A DNA stretch of 64,000 bases from CAKUIA01 sp044433115 (GCA_044433115.1 JAWXTY010000002.1:62001-126000); one strand, 5' to 3'; shown: positions 49,998 through 59,458, counted from the first letter of the stretch. Translations and numbers: made by a program. The notes: a model not told the origin generated them from the sequence alone.

Positions 49998-50900
49998 TTA
50001 CTTGTCGAAGTCGCCTTCTTCTTCTTCAGCAGCTAGGTCTAAAGCACTCTTTTCTTTGCTAGTTGCAACTGGAGCTGCAGCAGCTGGAGTTTCTTCAACA
50101 TATTCTGCAGTAGCTTGAGTGAACTCAACGCCTTCAATTTCTTGAGGACCATATTTATGAGCAATATTCAAAGTGAACACCAAGTCGCCAATAATTCTGC
50201 CAATACCTGAAGTAATTGTTGCAAACTTGTTCTTAAAGAAGAAGAAGAACACCATACCTGGGATACCAATAATCATACCAGATGCAGTTGTAATCAAGGC
50301 TTCAGAAATGTTATCTGCAAGCTTTTGAGCAGAACCAGCACCTTCGGCAGCGATAGTTTCGAATGCCTTTACCATACCAGATACTGTACCATACAAACCT
50401 ACCATCGGTGCGATTGTTGCGATAACGGAAATGTAGTTAATTAAAGTATAAGGAGTAGATAATTCTTCGATTGAAGCTTCACTCATTGCACCTTCGATTA
50501 CGTCTACGTCAACTTCGTTCGCATAAATACGAGACAAACCTGAACCTAAGATATTTGTAATAGGAGATGGGTTCTTTTCGCAGAAGTTTCTAGCTTCTTC
50601 GATTTGCATATTGTTTAGCATCGCTTCTATTTGTTCAATAGACTTTGGAGCTAAGTATCTATTCTTTCTTAGTGAAATAAAGTTATAAATAATCAAACTT
50701 ATGCCTGCTACAGATAGCAAGCCTAGTGGATACATTGTAAGGCCACCTGCGTTCCACAAGTCTAAGATAGACTTTTCTTTTCTTATAGGAGCTGCTGCGT
50801 CTGCTTGTTCAGTTGCAGGAGCGTCTGCTTGTGTTTGTGCAAAAGTAGTGAATGATGCAGCCAACACGGCTACAATAGTGATTATTTTTTTGATATTCAT
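49998..50900 (-). CDS. exbB: ExbB/TolQ/MotA-family proton channel protein
   Basis: 300 residues. The N-terminus looks like a cleavable signal peptide (I-I-T-I-V-A-V-L-A-A-S-F) followed by an acidic alanine-rich stretch. Three membrane segments follow, with the MotA/TolQ/ExbB region at about 130-240 (I-A-P-M-V-G-L-Y-G-T-V-S-G-M, A-L-I-T-T-A-S-G-M-I-I-G-I-P). The acidic, alanine-rich C-terminal tail is cytoplasmic. It would form the pentameric ring around the ExbD pair. A long ExbB with a signal-peptide-like extension is seen in other Gram-negative genomes. The promoter must lie in the 118-bp gap before sufE. Confidence 0.88.
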   Translation of the reverse strand: MNIKKIITIVAVLAASFTTFAQTQADAPATEQADAAAPIRKEKSILDLWNAGGLTMYPLGLLSVAGISLIIYNFISLRKNRYLAPKSIEQIEAMLNNMQIEEARNFCEKNPSPITNILGSGLSRIYANEVDVDVIEGAMSEASIEELSTPYTLINYISVIATIAPMVGLYGTVSGMVKAFETIAAEGAGSAQKLADNISEALITTASGMIIGIPGMVFFFFFKNKFATITSGIGRIIGDLVFTLNIAHKYGPQEIEGVEFTQATAEYVEETPAAAAPVATSKEKSALDLAAEEEEGDFDK

Positions 50901-51018
50901 TTTCTTCTAAAAACCTTGGTAATATAAGTATTTTCTAAATTTACCATAACAAGGTAAAAATTAGTTAAGAACTATAGTGATTGTTTTTTTGAAATTTTTC
51001 AAGGCTTAATTTTAATTT

Positions 51019-51426
51019 TTAAGCACTTTTTGCAAAATCTCTTATTTTTTCTAGTAATTTTGATAAGCCATTGCGTCTATTTGGGCTTAATTGAGAACTA
51101 ATTTGAGCATTTTCGAATATATCTGTGTCGACTTCTAAAATTTCTTGGGAGTTTAGCCCATTGTAAAAATCGCAAACTAAGTTAGCTATAGCCTTTGTTA
51201 TTAGCGAGTCTGCCTCCGACTTAAACTCACAAATATCGCCATTTTTCGCACAGCTTAGCCACAAATTTGATACGCAACCTTTAACTAAATTATCCTCAAT
51301 ACAAACAGTCTTATCTGAAGGCTTAGACTTGTATTTAGAAATCACATATTCAAATCTGTCTTGAGAGTTATCAAAGCAGAGCATTTCGTCTAAAAGAGCA
51401 TTCGTTCTTTCTTCTATTGTTGTCAT
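51019..51426 (-). CDS. sufE: SufE-type cysteine desulfurase sulfur acceptor
   Basis: 135 residues. The conserved active cysteine lies in V-K-G-C-V-S-N-L-W-L near residue 50, the sulfur-accepting loop of SufE. The R-R-N-G-L segment near the C-terminus matches the family. SufE takes persulfide sulfur from SufS and passes it to SufB. No sufS or sufBCD gene is adjacent. It starts within the last four bases of lpxI, so the pair is translationally coupled, an unusual combination of lipid A and Fe-S genes. It works with the same pathway as sufT on the other strand. Confidence 0.88.
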   Translation of the reverse strand: MTTIEERTNALLDEMLCFDNSQDRFEYVISKYKSKPSDKTVCIEDNLVKGCVSNLWLSCAKNGDICEFKSEADSLITKAIANLVCDFYNGLNSQEILEVDTDIFENAQISSQLSPNRRNGLSKLLEKIRDFAKSA

Positions 51427-52256
51427 AGTCCAAATATTTTTATACCCAATTTCTTGGCGTGTTTAATTAAATTATCCTTATTTAGCATAAGCACTTTGTC
51501 GCTTTCTATAGCGACATTTTTTATGCCATTTTCAGCCAGCTTATCTAAGGTTATACTACCTATTACAGGCACATCAAATCTATAGTCTTGCTTGCGTTTA
51601 ACAGTCTTTAAAAAAAGTTTTTGCTTCGCCTTAAATTGCTTGCAACGCTCTATCATATTATCAGTGCCATCGAAGCCCTCAACAGCAAGAGTCGTTCCAT
51701 TTGACACCACGCAAGCTTGCCCAATGTCGAGCGAAGCACATTCTCGAACAATTTTAAGTCCGTGAGCTAAAGCCTCTTGAGATACCTCCCAATCCTTGCC
51801 TGCAATGAAGCCCTCACTTGCAATATCGCTATCCATAAAGGAGCGTGCGTCGATTAATTCTATATCAATTTCGGCAAGTTCCTTAGCAATAGCCCCAAAA
51901 ATGCTCTCGGCATTCTTTTCTTTTAGGGTCGCTAGTATCTTTATTGCCTTTAAGTCTGGGATTACGTTAAAGAGTTTTTTAGGGCGTATTTGCCCAGCCA
52001 TTATTGCAAATTTTGCCCCGAAATTCTTTGCACTCTTTAGTAGGGTAGAAATTTGACCAACGCCAATTTTTACCCTATCTGTAGGAGCAAAGCTTTCGTA
52101 TAAATCATCTTCGGTTTCGTCTTTAAATGCAATTAGCTTTAAGTCTACTCCCTCTTTTAAGGCGTTATCCCTAAGTATCTTAGGGTATTCGCCTCTGCCT
52201 GCTATCAATATTAAAGCAGAAGCTTTTTCAAAGTTTTCAGGAGTGTATTTCGACAT
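51423..52256 (-). CDS. lpxI: UDP-2,3-diacylglucosamine pyrophosphatase LpxI (DUF1009)
   Basis: 277 residues of the LpxI family. It starts L-I-L-I-A-G-R-G-E-Y-P, with the N-terminal domain to about 135. The C-terminal domain carries G-Q-A-C-V-V-S-N-G-T, the V-E-G-F-D-G-T-D catalytic aspartate region and R-F-D-V-P-V-I-G. LpxI replaces LpxH in many diderms and makes lipid X in lipid A synthesis. It begins 12 bp after leuS and overlaps sufE by four bases. With waaA and lptB this shows the organism builds lipopolysaccharide with a lipid A core. Neighbouring lpx genes are absent. Confidence 0.93.
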   Translation of the reverse strand: MSKYTPENFEKASALILIAGRGEYPKILRDNALKEGVDLKLIAFKDETEDDLYESFAPTDRVKIGVGQISTLLKSAKNFGAKFAIMAGQIRPKKLFNVIPDLKAIKILATLKEKNAESIFGAIAKELAEIDIELIDARSFMDSDIASEGFIAGKDWEVSQEALAHGLKIVRECASLDIGQACVVSNGTTLAVEGFDGTDNMIERCKQFKAKQKLFLKTVKRKQDYRFDVPVIGSITLDKLAENGIKNVAIESDKVLMLNKDNLIKHAKKLGIKIFGL

Positions 52257-52268
52257 AGCTAAAAGATT

Positions 52269-55013
52269 TTACTTAATTACCAAGCTGATAATTTTGTTAG
52301 GCACATAGATTTCCTTTACAAGGTTTTTACCTTCAAGGTAGCCTTGAATTTTCTCTATGCTCTTTGCTCTTTCCAATACAACTTTAGCGTCTTCGCCCTC
52401 ATTAATCATAATGTCGCCACGAAGTTTGCCATTGATTTGTATGCCGATTTTCCTTTGCTTATTTTGCATTTTAGCTTCGTCATACTCAGCCCAAGCCTCC
52501 ATCGCTATAGAAGAAGTATTGCCCAATCTTTGCCAAATTTCTTCTGTGATATGAGGAGCAAAAGGAGCTAGGATTTTTATAAACTTTATACCAGCTTCGA
52601 GTGAAACCTTTTCGCATTTTTGCATAGATGAAATCAAAATCATCATTTGAGAAATAGCAGTATTAAAGCGTAGATTTTCAATGTCATTGCCAATCTTTTT
52701 GATACTTTGATTTAGCAATATATCAAATTCTTCATTGTCAGCATAACCAGCTTCAAGCTTGCTAGAGATTTTGCCTTCTCTATCGATAAATTCACGCCAG
52801 AACTTTTTCAAGAACCTTGATATACCTTCTATACCACTAGTGTTCCAAGGTTTTTGGTCTTCGAGAGGTCCTAAGAACATTTCGTACATTCTCAAAGAGT
52901 CAGCTCCATAGCTTTCTATAATGTCGTCAGGATTTACAACATTTCCACGACTCTTACTCATCTTGAAAGAGCGTGCTTCAACAACGATATTCTCATTGTC
53001 TGTCATTACAAAGTTTGTACCCTTTTTAACAACTTGGCTCTCGTCTAGCTTTTCGCTTTCCAAGCCATCAGTGTCTATTCCCAATGCAGATACGTATTCG
53101 CCATCTTTCTTGAAAGCCTTATACTCTTGTTTACCTAAGATTATGCCTTGGTGGAATAGCTTCTTAAAAGGTTCTTGGGTGGTAACTATGCCACAGTCGA
53201 AAAGCACTTTGTGCCAAAATCTTGCGTATAACAAGTGAAGAACAGCGTGTTCAGCACCCCCTATATAAAAGTCAGGGCAACCCCAATATTTTTCTACATC
53301 TTCGTCGAACAAAGCATTTGTGTTGCCATTGTCTAAATAACGTAAGTAATACCAGCAAGAGCCTGCCCATTGAGGCATAGTATTTGTCTCTCTAGTTGCT
53401 TTAAAATATAAATTTGCATCTGGGCTTTGAGCTACTTCGCTTTGAGACACGCTTTCGCCAGTAGATACATTAATATAAATGTCTTTCCACTCAGTTGCGT
53501 TTGCCAATGCACTTTCGCCATTGCCAGCACTTTGGTAGTTTTCTATTTGAGGTAAAGCTAGAGGTAATTGGCTGTCTGCCAAAGGAAGTGCATAGTATTT
53601 AACGCCTTCATTTTCGTAGAACACTGGGCTTTCTGGCATATTTTTATATACATCGCCCTTAAGTTCCAAAGCCTTGTTATAGGCTTCTTCGCTTACCCAA
53701 GCTATAGGGAAAGGTTCGCCCCAGTAGCGTTGTCTTGAGAAGAGCCAGTCTCTCAATTTGTAGTTTACACTAGCTTTTGCAATTTCTTTGCCTTCTAAAA
53801 ATTCAACAATCTTAGCCTTAGCATCATTGCTTTGCATACCATCAAATTCACCAGAATTTACCACAGTTCCTATATCTGTAAATGGAAGAGGAATGTCATT
53901 TCCTTGACTATCTTTTTTGTCGATTACCTTGATTATAGGCAAATTAAACTCTTGAGCAAATTCGTAGTCTCTATCATCGTGAGCAGGAACTGCCATTATC
54001 GCACCTGTGCCATAATTGATTAGCACGTAGTCTGCAACCCAAATAGGTATCTTCTTACCATTTAAATAGTTAATTGCGTAGCTACCTGTGAATACGCCAG
54101 TTTTTTCCTTGGCTAAATCTGTTCTTTCTAAATCGCTCTTTTCTGCTGTTTTCTTAACGTAGGCTGCAACCTTATCTTGATTTTCAGCTGTAGTTAACTT
54201 AGCCAAAAGTGGGTGTTCTGGAGCAATTACCATATATGTAGCCCCATAAAGTGTGTCAGGTCTAGTTGTGAAAACTCTTAAGTTTTCCTCTAAGCCATCT
54301 ATCTTGAAATCTATTTGAGCCCCTTGAGACCTGCCTATCCAATTTGCTTGCAACTTCTTTGTAGATTCAGGCCAATCAACTAGGTCTAAGTCTTGTAAAA
54401 GTCTGTCTGCATAGGCTGTAATTTTCAAAACCCACTGCCTCAAATTCTTCTTTTCTACTGGAAATGATCCTACTTCAGATTTGCCATCTATAACTTCTTC
54501 GTTAGCCAACACTGTTCCCAAGGCTTCGCACCACCAAACTGGCTTTTCGTCTACATAAGCTAAGCCCTTTTGGAATAGCTTTAAGAATATCCACTGAGTC
54601 CACTTGAAATATTCAGGGTCTGTAGTGTTAATTTCTCTATCCCAGTCGATGGCAAAGCCAATACTCTTGATTTGATTTCTAAAGTTATCTATATTCTTCT
54701 TTGTAGTAATTGCAGGGTGTGTGCCTGTTTTAACTGCATATTGCTCTGCAGGCAAACCGAAAGCGTCCCAACCCATAGGGTGCAATACATTAAAGCCCTT
54801 TGCCCACTTGTATCTGCTCAAAATGTCAGAAGCAGTGTAGCCTTCAGGGTGTCCTATGTGTAGACCTGCTCCTGATGGATAAGGGAACATATCCAAAATA
54901 TAAAACTTTGGCTTATCTGAAAAATTATCTGCTTTGAATGTCTTATTCTTATCCCAAAGCTCTTGTTGATGTTTTTCTATCTTATTAAAATCGTACTCTG
55001 TAGTATCTAGCAT
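52269..55013 (-). CDS. leuS: Leucyl-tRNA synthetase
   Basis: 914 residues, class I synthetase, somewhat longer than the 860-residue E. coli enzyme. The HIGH motif appears as L-H-I-G-H-P-E-G near residue 52 and the KMSKS motif as K-M-S-K-S-R-G-N. The CP1 editing domain (about 220-420) contains T-R-P-D-T-L-Y-G-A-T and the D-D-R-D-Y-E editing aspartate region. The extra length falls in the region before the W-A-G-S-C-W-Y-Y motif, around residues 470-560. It attaches leucine to tRNA-Leu. lpxI follows after 12 bp. A deletion remnant of the MITE-like repeat lies in the gap before its start codon. Confidence 0.96.
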   Translation of the reverse strand: MLDTTEYDFNKIEKHQQELWDKNKTFKADNFSDKPKFYILDMFPYPSGAGLHIGHPEGYTASDILSRYKWAKGFNVLHPMGWDAFGLPAEQYAVKTGTHPAITTKKNIDNFRNQIKSIGFAIDWDREINTTDPEYFKWTQWIFLKLFQKGLAYVDEKPVWWCEALGTVLANEEVIDGKSEVGSFPVEKKNLRQWVLKITAYADRLLQDLDLVDWPESTKKLQANWIGRSQGAQIDFKIDGLEENLRVFTTRPDTLYGATYMVIAPEHPLLAKLTTAENQDKVAAYVKKTAEKSDLERTDLAKEKTGVFTGSYAINYLNGKKIPIWVADYVLINYGTGAIMAVPAHDDRDYEFAQEFNLPIIKVIDKKDSQGNDIPLPFTDIGTVVNSGEFDGMQSNDAKAKIVEFLEGKEIAKASVNYKLRDWLFSRQRYWGEPFPIAWVSEEAYNKALELKGDVYKNMPESPVFYENEGVKYYALPLADSQLPLALPQIENYQSAGNGESALANATEWKDIYINVSTGESVSQSEVAQSPDANLYFKATRETNTMPQWAGSCWYYLRYLDNGNTNALFDEDVEKYWGCPDFYIGGAEHAVLHLLYARFWHKVLFDCGIVTTQEPFKKLFHQGIILGKQEYKAFKKDGEYVSALGIDTDGLESEKLDESQVVKKGTNFVMTDNENIVVEARSFKMSKSRGNVVNPDDIIESYGADSLRMYEMFLGPLEDQKPWNTSGIEGISRFLKKFWREFIDREGKISSKLEAGYADNEEFDILLNQSIKKIGNDIENLRFNTAISQMMILISSMQKCEKVSLEAGIKFIKILAPFAPHITEEIWQRLGNTSSIAMEAWAEYDEAKMQNKQRKIGIQINGKLRGDIMINEGEDAKVVLERAKSIEKIQGYLEGKNLVKEIYVPNKIISLVIK

Positions 55014-55059
55014 TTTCTTATTCGTTTTGTATATTTATTATATTTCTTGTTACCTATCT

Positions 55060-55094
55060 GTGATTTCTAAAAATTGGGTTTTCAAGAACTCACC
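55060..55094 (+). repeat. Internal-deletion remnant of the MITE-like family at the YugP gene end
   Basis: The left end (GTGATTTCTAAAAATTGGG, then TTTTCAAG as in the long copies) is joined directly to the last eight bases of the right end (AACTCACC). The minus-strand zinc-peptidase gene takes its stop TGA from this tip (the complement of TCA at 55090-55092). Confidence 0.7.
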
Positions 55095-55761
55095 TATCAT
55101 TTCTCATAGCCAAGAGGTATAATAACCAACCTAAGCTTGATATGAATGCAGCTACATAGGTAAATGCTGCAGCGTCTAAAGTTTCTCGAACTCCACCCAT
55201 CTCGTCTTTGCCTTCTATAGCACCTAATGCAGATAAGTGAGCTTTTGCCCTTGTTGAGGCATTAAATTCCACTGGCAGGGTAACCAATTGGAATACTGTT
55301 AAAATTAAGTAAATTACGATACCTATATTCAAGGCAAGGTAACTGTGAAAGAGGAAAAAGCCCATAAACATTACTATAGGCAACATTTGGCTCGCCATAT
55401 TTGTAATAGGAATTAGAGCCATTCTCAATTTTAAAGGAGCATAGCTTTCTTTGTCTTGGATAGCGTGTCCAGCTTCGTGGGCAGCAACTCCAAGGGCTGC
55501 AAGGCTTGTCCCAGAATAATTTTCCTGAGACAAGGCAAGCCTCTTGTTGATAGGGTCGTAGTGATCTGTCAAATGTCCTGCCACTTTAACTATTTCTACA
55601 TTTCTAATTCCTGCACTTTCCATAACTAGCCTTGCCGCCTCTGCTCCAGTAATCCCAGAGCGAGAGCGAATTTGGCTATTTTTTTGGTATGCACTAGATA
55701 TTCTCGACTGTGCATATAAACCAACTATTATAGGTATTATTATAAGTATTAAAAAGTTCAT
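55090..55761 (-). CDS. Membrane zinc metallopeptidase (YugP, Zn_peptidase_2)
   Basis: 223 residues. A short N-terminal membrane helix, the zinc motif H-E-A-G-H within A-A-H-E-A-G-H-A-I near residue 92, and two or three further hydrophobic segments toward the C-terminus. The family also has a D-H-Y-D-P segment and L-S-Q-E-N-Y before the zinc site, both seen. YugP-type proteins are integral membrane peptidases of unknown substrate. The last residues R-N-D-R are followed by a TGA provided by a repeat tip. It lies 40 bp after gltA on the same strand. Confidence 0.88.
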   Translation of the reverse strand: MNFLILIIIPIIVGLYAQSRISSAYQKNSQIRSRSGITGAEAARLVMESAGIRNVEIVKVAGHLTDHYDPINKRLALSQENYSGTSLAALGVAAHEAGHAIQDKESYAPLKLRMALIPITNMASQMLPIVMFMGFFLFHSYLALNIGIVIYLILTVFQLVTLPVEFNASTRAKAHLSALGAIEGKDEMGGVRETLDAAAFTYVAAFISSLGWLLYLLAMRNDR

Positions 55762-55801
55762 AAAAAATTAGACAGTAAAATTAGACAGATTGTTCTTTGT
55801 C

Positions 55802-57100
55802 TTATCTATCACGCATTTTCACATAAGGTGCATCAACCTTACCTGTGTAAATTTGTCTTGGTCTGTTAATCTTGCTTTGAGGGTTCTCTGCAATTTCCTT
55901 CCAATGTGCTATCCAACCAGGCATTCTACCTATAGCAAACAATACTGTAAACATATCTGTAGGCAAGCCCATTGCTCTTAGAATTATACCACTGTAGAAG
56001 TCCACGTTAGGATATAAATTCCTGCTTACAAAGTAGTCATCGCTTCTAGCTGTTTCTTCTAATTCCTTAGCTATGTCTAAAAGTGGGTCGTTTATCTTTA
56101 GAGCCTTGAACACTTTGTCTGCTGATGCTCTTAGGATATTTGCACGAGGGTCGTAAGCCTTATAAACTCTATGTCCAAAGCCCATTAATCTAGCTTTGCC
56201 ATTCTTTGCATTTTCTACAAACTTGCTTACATTACCTCCACTAGCTTGCAATTCTTCTAGCATTTTGATAACTTGAGCATTTGCACCTCCGTGTAATGGA
56301 CCCCACAATGCACATACGCCAGCTGATACTGAAGCAAATAAGTTTGCTCCACCACTTGCTACCATTCTAACTGTAGAAGTAGAGCAGTTTTGCTCGTGGT
56401 CTGCGTGCAATAAGAAAATCAAGTCTAGTGCCTTAGTAACATCATCGTGAGGATAATATTCGTGATAAGGCTCTGTAAACATCATATGCAAGAAGTTTTG
56501 ACTATAACCTAAATCCTTCTTTGGATATATCAATGGCAAGCCATTTTTCATTCTATAAGCCATTGCAGCTATAGTTCTAACCTTAGAAATCAAGATAGTT
56601 GCAGCGTCGTCGAAATGCTCTAAGTCTTGCTCTCTATTGTTAGTTGCCATATCTGGATAGTAGCAACCTAAAGAGTTCAAAAGAGCAGATAAAATCGCCA
56701 TTGGGTGAGATGAATATGGGAAACTACCTTGGAAGAAGTTCATCATAGACTCGTGTAAAGAAGCGTTACGCAAGATTTTCTTTGAAAATCCACTCATTTC
56801 TCCTACAGTAGGCAACTTGTTGTAAATCAACAAATAAGCTGTTTCCATAAAAGTAGAATTGTCAGCTAAGTCCTCGATACAAATACCTCTATGTGATAAA
56901 AATCCTTTTTCTCCATCAATAAAAGTAATTTCACTCTCGCAAGAACCTGTATTTGCATAGCCTGAGTCCAATGTTACATAACCAGTTTGGGCACGAAGTT
57001 TCCTTATATCTATACCTTCATCACCTAGAGTAGATTTTACTATAGGTAGCTCATAACTCTTATCGTTAATACTTAAGTTTGCAAAACTTTCATTTTTCAT
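55802..57100 (-). CDS. gltA: Citrate synthase (type II)
   Basis: 432 residues, the Gram-negative hexameric type with the N-terminal beta domain (about 1-45). Active-site elements: D-H-E-Q-N-C-S-T-S-T with the first histidine, G-P-L-H-G-G-A-N with the second, and G-F-G-H-R-V-Y-K with the arginine-rich CoA and oxaloacetate contacts. It condenses acetyl-CoA and oxaloacetate. It is not next to other TCA genes; upstream lies hisH and downstream the YugP peptidase. A right-end remnant of the MITE-like repeat (57121) lies between it and hisH. Residues for NADH inhibition were not evaluated. Confidence 0.95.
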   Translation of the reverse strand: MKNESFANLSINDKSYELPIVKSTLGDEGIDIRKLRAQTGYVTLDSGYANTGSCESEITFIDGEKGFLSHRGICIEDLADNSTFMETAYLLIYNKLPTVGEMSGFSKKILRNASLHESMMNFFQGSFPYSSHPMAILSALLNSLGCYYPDMATNNREQDLEHFDDAATILISKVRTIAAMAYRMKNGLPLIYPKKDLGYSQNFLHMMFTEPYHEYYPHDDVTKALDLIFLLHADHEQNCSTSTVRMVASGGANLFASVSAGVCALWGPLHGGANAQVIKMLEELQASGGNVSKFVENAKNGKARLMGFGHRVYKAYDPRANILRASADKVFKALKINDPLLDIAKELEETARSDDYFVSRNLYPNVDFYSGIILRAMGLPTDMFTVLFAIGRMPGWIAHWKEIAENPQSKINRPRQIYTGKVDAPYVKMRDR

Positions 57101-57120
57101 AATCTTTACCTTTATATTGT

Positions 57121-57139
57121 TAATTTTTAGAACTCACTT
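57121..57139 (+). repeat. Right-end remnant of the MITE-like family inside the hisH 3' end
   Basis: TAATTTTTAGAACTCACTT matches the right terminal repeat up to the tip (CACC to CACT). On the minus strand it encodes the last codons and stop of hisH: AGT GAG TTC TAA (S-E-F-stop). The left end is missing. Confidence 0.75.
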
Positions 57140-57762
57140 GATGATTTCTTTATATACTCAACAAAATTCTTAAACAGAAGCAAGCCTTTTGCTTGGCTCT
57201 TTTCTGGGTGGAATTGACAAGCCATTAAGTTTGACTTTTTTATCGCACTTGTAAATTTGACATCGGAATATTGCGTTTGTCCAAAAATTATCTCTTCTTG
57301 GGGCGTATCTACATAGTAGCTATGCACAAAGTAGAACTGCTCTTTTTCTTTGTCTATTCCCTTTAAAAGTGCTTCATCTTCCTTGAAAGATACATTGTTC
57401 CAGCCCATATGGGGAACTTTATACTCTCTTGGCAATCTCATTTTTTTTACAGATCCTTTAAATATACCCAAAGCTTCACTATCGCCCTCTTCAGAATATT
57501 CAAACAAGGCTTGTAGCCCTAAGCATATACCAAAAAATGGCTTGTCTTGGGCTATCCAATCTTTAATTAGAGAGTCAAAGCCTGTGCGTCTTAGCAATTT
57601 TATAGTCTCAGTCATTGCTCCTTGCCCAGGGAAAACTAGCAAGTCGGCATCTTTTGCAAGGGCAGGGCTATCAATGATTGTCGCCTCAGTTCCTATAGCT
57701 TGCCACGCCTTATGCACGCTTCTAAGGTTACCCATAGAATAGTCTATAATTGCAACTTTCAT
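57127..57762 (-). CDS. hisH: Imidazole glycerol phosphate synthase, glutamine amidotransferase subunit
   Basis: 211 residues, class I amidotransferase. It begins A-I-I-D-Y-S-M-G-N-L, has the nucleophile in G-I-C-L-G-L-Q-A-L near residue 81, and the histidine-glutamate pair in C-Q-F-H-P-E-K-S. It supplies ammonia to HisF, which is not in the window. It directly abuts hisB (no gap), with hisC upstream, so hisC-hisB-hisH is a compact operon. The last three residues S-E-F and the stop codon are encoded by a remnant terminal repeat of the MITE-like family, an apparent small change to the C-terminus. Confidence 0.94.
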   Translation of the reverse strand: MKVAIIDYSMGNLRSVHKAWQAIGTEATIIDSPALAKDADLLVFPGQGAMTETIKLLRRTGFDSLIKDWIAQDKPFFGICLGLQALFEYSEEGDSEALGIFKGSVKKMRLPREYKVPHMGWNNVSFKEDEALLKGIDKEKEQFYFVHSYYVDTPQEEIIFGQTQYSDVKFTSAIKKSNLMACQFHPEKSQAKGLLLFKNFVEYIKKSSSEF

Positions 57763-58353
57763 CTATAATGCACCCTTTGTGGTTGGTAGAGCGTCGCCTA
57801 AGCGAGGGTTCTTTTGTGTAGCAACATCTAGTGCTTTGGCAAATGCTTTAAAGATTACTTCGCATATATGATGGGGTTCTGTGCCATATTCTAATTTAAT
57901 ATGCAAGTTTGCTCCAGCTTCGTTTGCGAATGCTTGAAAAAATTCTTTTAATAGGCTTAAGTTAAAGTCTCTAACTCTCTTAGAGTCGTCAGCTTCTACA
58001 TTATAGCATAAATAAGCTCTATTAGATAGGTCTATAGCAACAGTCGCCAAACATTCATCCATAGGCAATGTAAAAAAGCCATATCTGTTAATTCCAGCCT
58101 TTGTGCCTAGTGCTTGCTTTACAGCTCCTCCTAAAACAATCCCCATATCCTCCACAAGGTGGTGATAGTCTACATCGACGTCGCCATCAGATACAACCTT
58201 TAAATCAAAAAGCCCGTGTCTAGTAAAAAGCTCAAGCATATGCGTAAAGAAAGGTATAGGAGTCTTTACATCATAAACACCACTGCCATCTAAGTTTATA
58301 GATAGTTCTATTTGAGTTTCTTTAGTATCTCTCTTTATTTTAGCTTCTCTCAT
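57763..58353 (-). CDS. hisB: Imidazoleglycerol-phosphate dehydratase
   Basis: 196 residues, the monofunctional form without the HisB-N phosphatase. The metal-binding motifs are present twice in the expected pattern: F-T-R-H-G-L-F-D-L and D-Y-H-H-L-V-E-D near residue 70, and a matching H-H-I-C-E near 160. It makes imidazole-acetol phosphate in histidine synthesis. Its start overlaps the hisC stop by 14 bp and it is immediately followed by hisH. The separate histidinol-phosphate phosphatase must be elsewhere. Confidence 0.95.
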   Translation of the reverse strand: MREAKIKRDTKETQIELSINLDGSGVYDVKTPIPFFTHMLELFTRHGLFDLKVVSDGDVDVDYHHLVEDMGIVLGGAVKQALGTKAGINRYGFFTLPMDECLATVAIDLSNRAYLCYNVEADDSKRVRDFNLSLLKEFFQAFANEAGANLHIKLEYGTEPHHICEVIFKAFAKALDVATQKNPRLGDALPTTKGAL

Positions 58354-59458
58354 TTATCCAGCTTTCTATTTTATTTTTTAATTCTGCTATTTCCTCGTCG
58401 CTGCCTATGCTAATTCTTAAAAATTCATTAATTTTAGCGTCATTGGCAAAATATCTAACTAGTATTGCATTGTCCTTTAAATATTGAAAAAGTGCAAGAG
58501 TAATCTTTGAAGAATTTTCGCCATTCTTATTTTGAGGCTTAACAAATATGAAATTTGCACTTGGTTTAAAGTAAAACCAGCCCAAGTTATCAAAATATTC
58601 ACAAAGAGCTTGTCTTGTTGCAATTACCTTTTTACACATTTCTTGATGATAAGCTTTGTCTTGCAATGCAGTTATCGCAACTCTTTGAGCGATAGTATCT
58701 AAATTATAAGAGTCTCGAACTTTGTCTAAAACTTCTATAATCTTCGCACTTGCAATTGCCCAACCTATACGCATACCTGCTAATGCCCACGCCTTTGACG
58801 CTGTAGTGCATACCAAAACATTCTCGTATTTCTCAATCAATTTCGTGCAAGAATATTCTGCAAAGGGAGCATAAGCTTCGTCTATTACAACTATGCCATT
58901 GAATTTTGAAACAAGCTCTTCAATTTGTTCATAAGCAAAGCTTAGAGATGTTGGAGCGTTAGGATTTGTCAAAAAGAACAAATTTGCCCCACAGTTTAAA
59001 ATATCATCTATAGGCAACTCATCTGCTGTGCTTTTAGATATATCAAAGTCTACTTCTACATATTCTGCCCCTTGAATTTGGCTAAGCACAGGGTATAAAC
59101 TATAGCTTGGGTTCAACGCTCCAACCTTTAGTTTTGTATCTGCAAAGGCACGTATTAGTAAATTTAAAATATCATCAGAGCCATTGCCAGCAAAGGCATT
59201 GCATTCGCATACTTCGTAATATTGAGCAATAGCCTTTCTCAATTCGGCACTGCTTGGATTAGGGTATAGCCTTAAAATCTCAGCGTCATTTCCAAGTAAT
59301 TCCACTATAGCCTCTTTTATCTTTGGGCTAGGGGCATAGGGCATTTCATTTGTATTTAGCTTTATTAGCCTCTCTACCTTTGGCTGTTCCCCTGGTACAT
59401 AAGCGTGTAGGCTAGTTACACTTTTAGCAACTTTCCCCTCTAAATTAATCTCTTTCAT
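58340..59458 (-). CDS. hisC: Histidinol-phosphate aminotransferase
   Basis: 372 residues, fold-type I PLP enzyme. The PLP lysine is in T-T-A-S-K-A-W-A-L-A-G, and L-N-T-N-E-M-P-Y and F-L-T-N-P-N-A-P-T match the HisC family. It forms histidinol phosphate from imidazole-acetol phosphate. The start at 59458 is chosen because AAGGA lies 5 bp before the ATG; an in-frame TTG 21 bp upstream is less likely. It overlaps the stop of the unknown upstream gene by 14 bp and hisB by 14 bp. It could also act on aromatic amino acids, which aroC nearby makes interesting, but the HisC call is preferred. Confidence 0.92.
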   Translation of the reverse strand: MKEINLEGKVAKSVTSLHAYVPGEQPKVERLIKLNTNEMPYAPSPKIKEAIVELLGNDAEILRLYPNPSSAELRKAIAQYYEVCECNAFAGNGSDDILNLLIRAFADTKLKVGALNPSYSLYPVLSQIQGAEYVEVDFDISKSTADELPIDDILNCGANLFFLTNPNAPTSLSFAYEQIEELVSKFNGIVVIDEAYAPFAEYSCTKLIEKYENVLVCTTASKAWALAGMRIGWAIASAKIIEVLDKVRDSYNLDTIAQRVAITALQDKAYHQEMCKKVIATRQALCEYFDNLGWFYFKPSANFIFVKPQNKNGENSSKITLALFQYLKDNAILVRYFANDAKINEFLRISIGSDEEIAELKNKIESWINERS

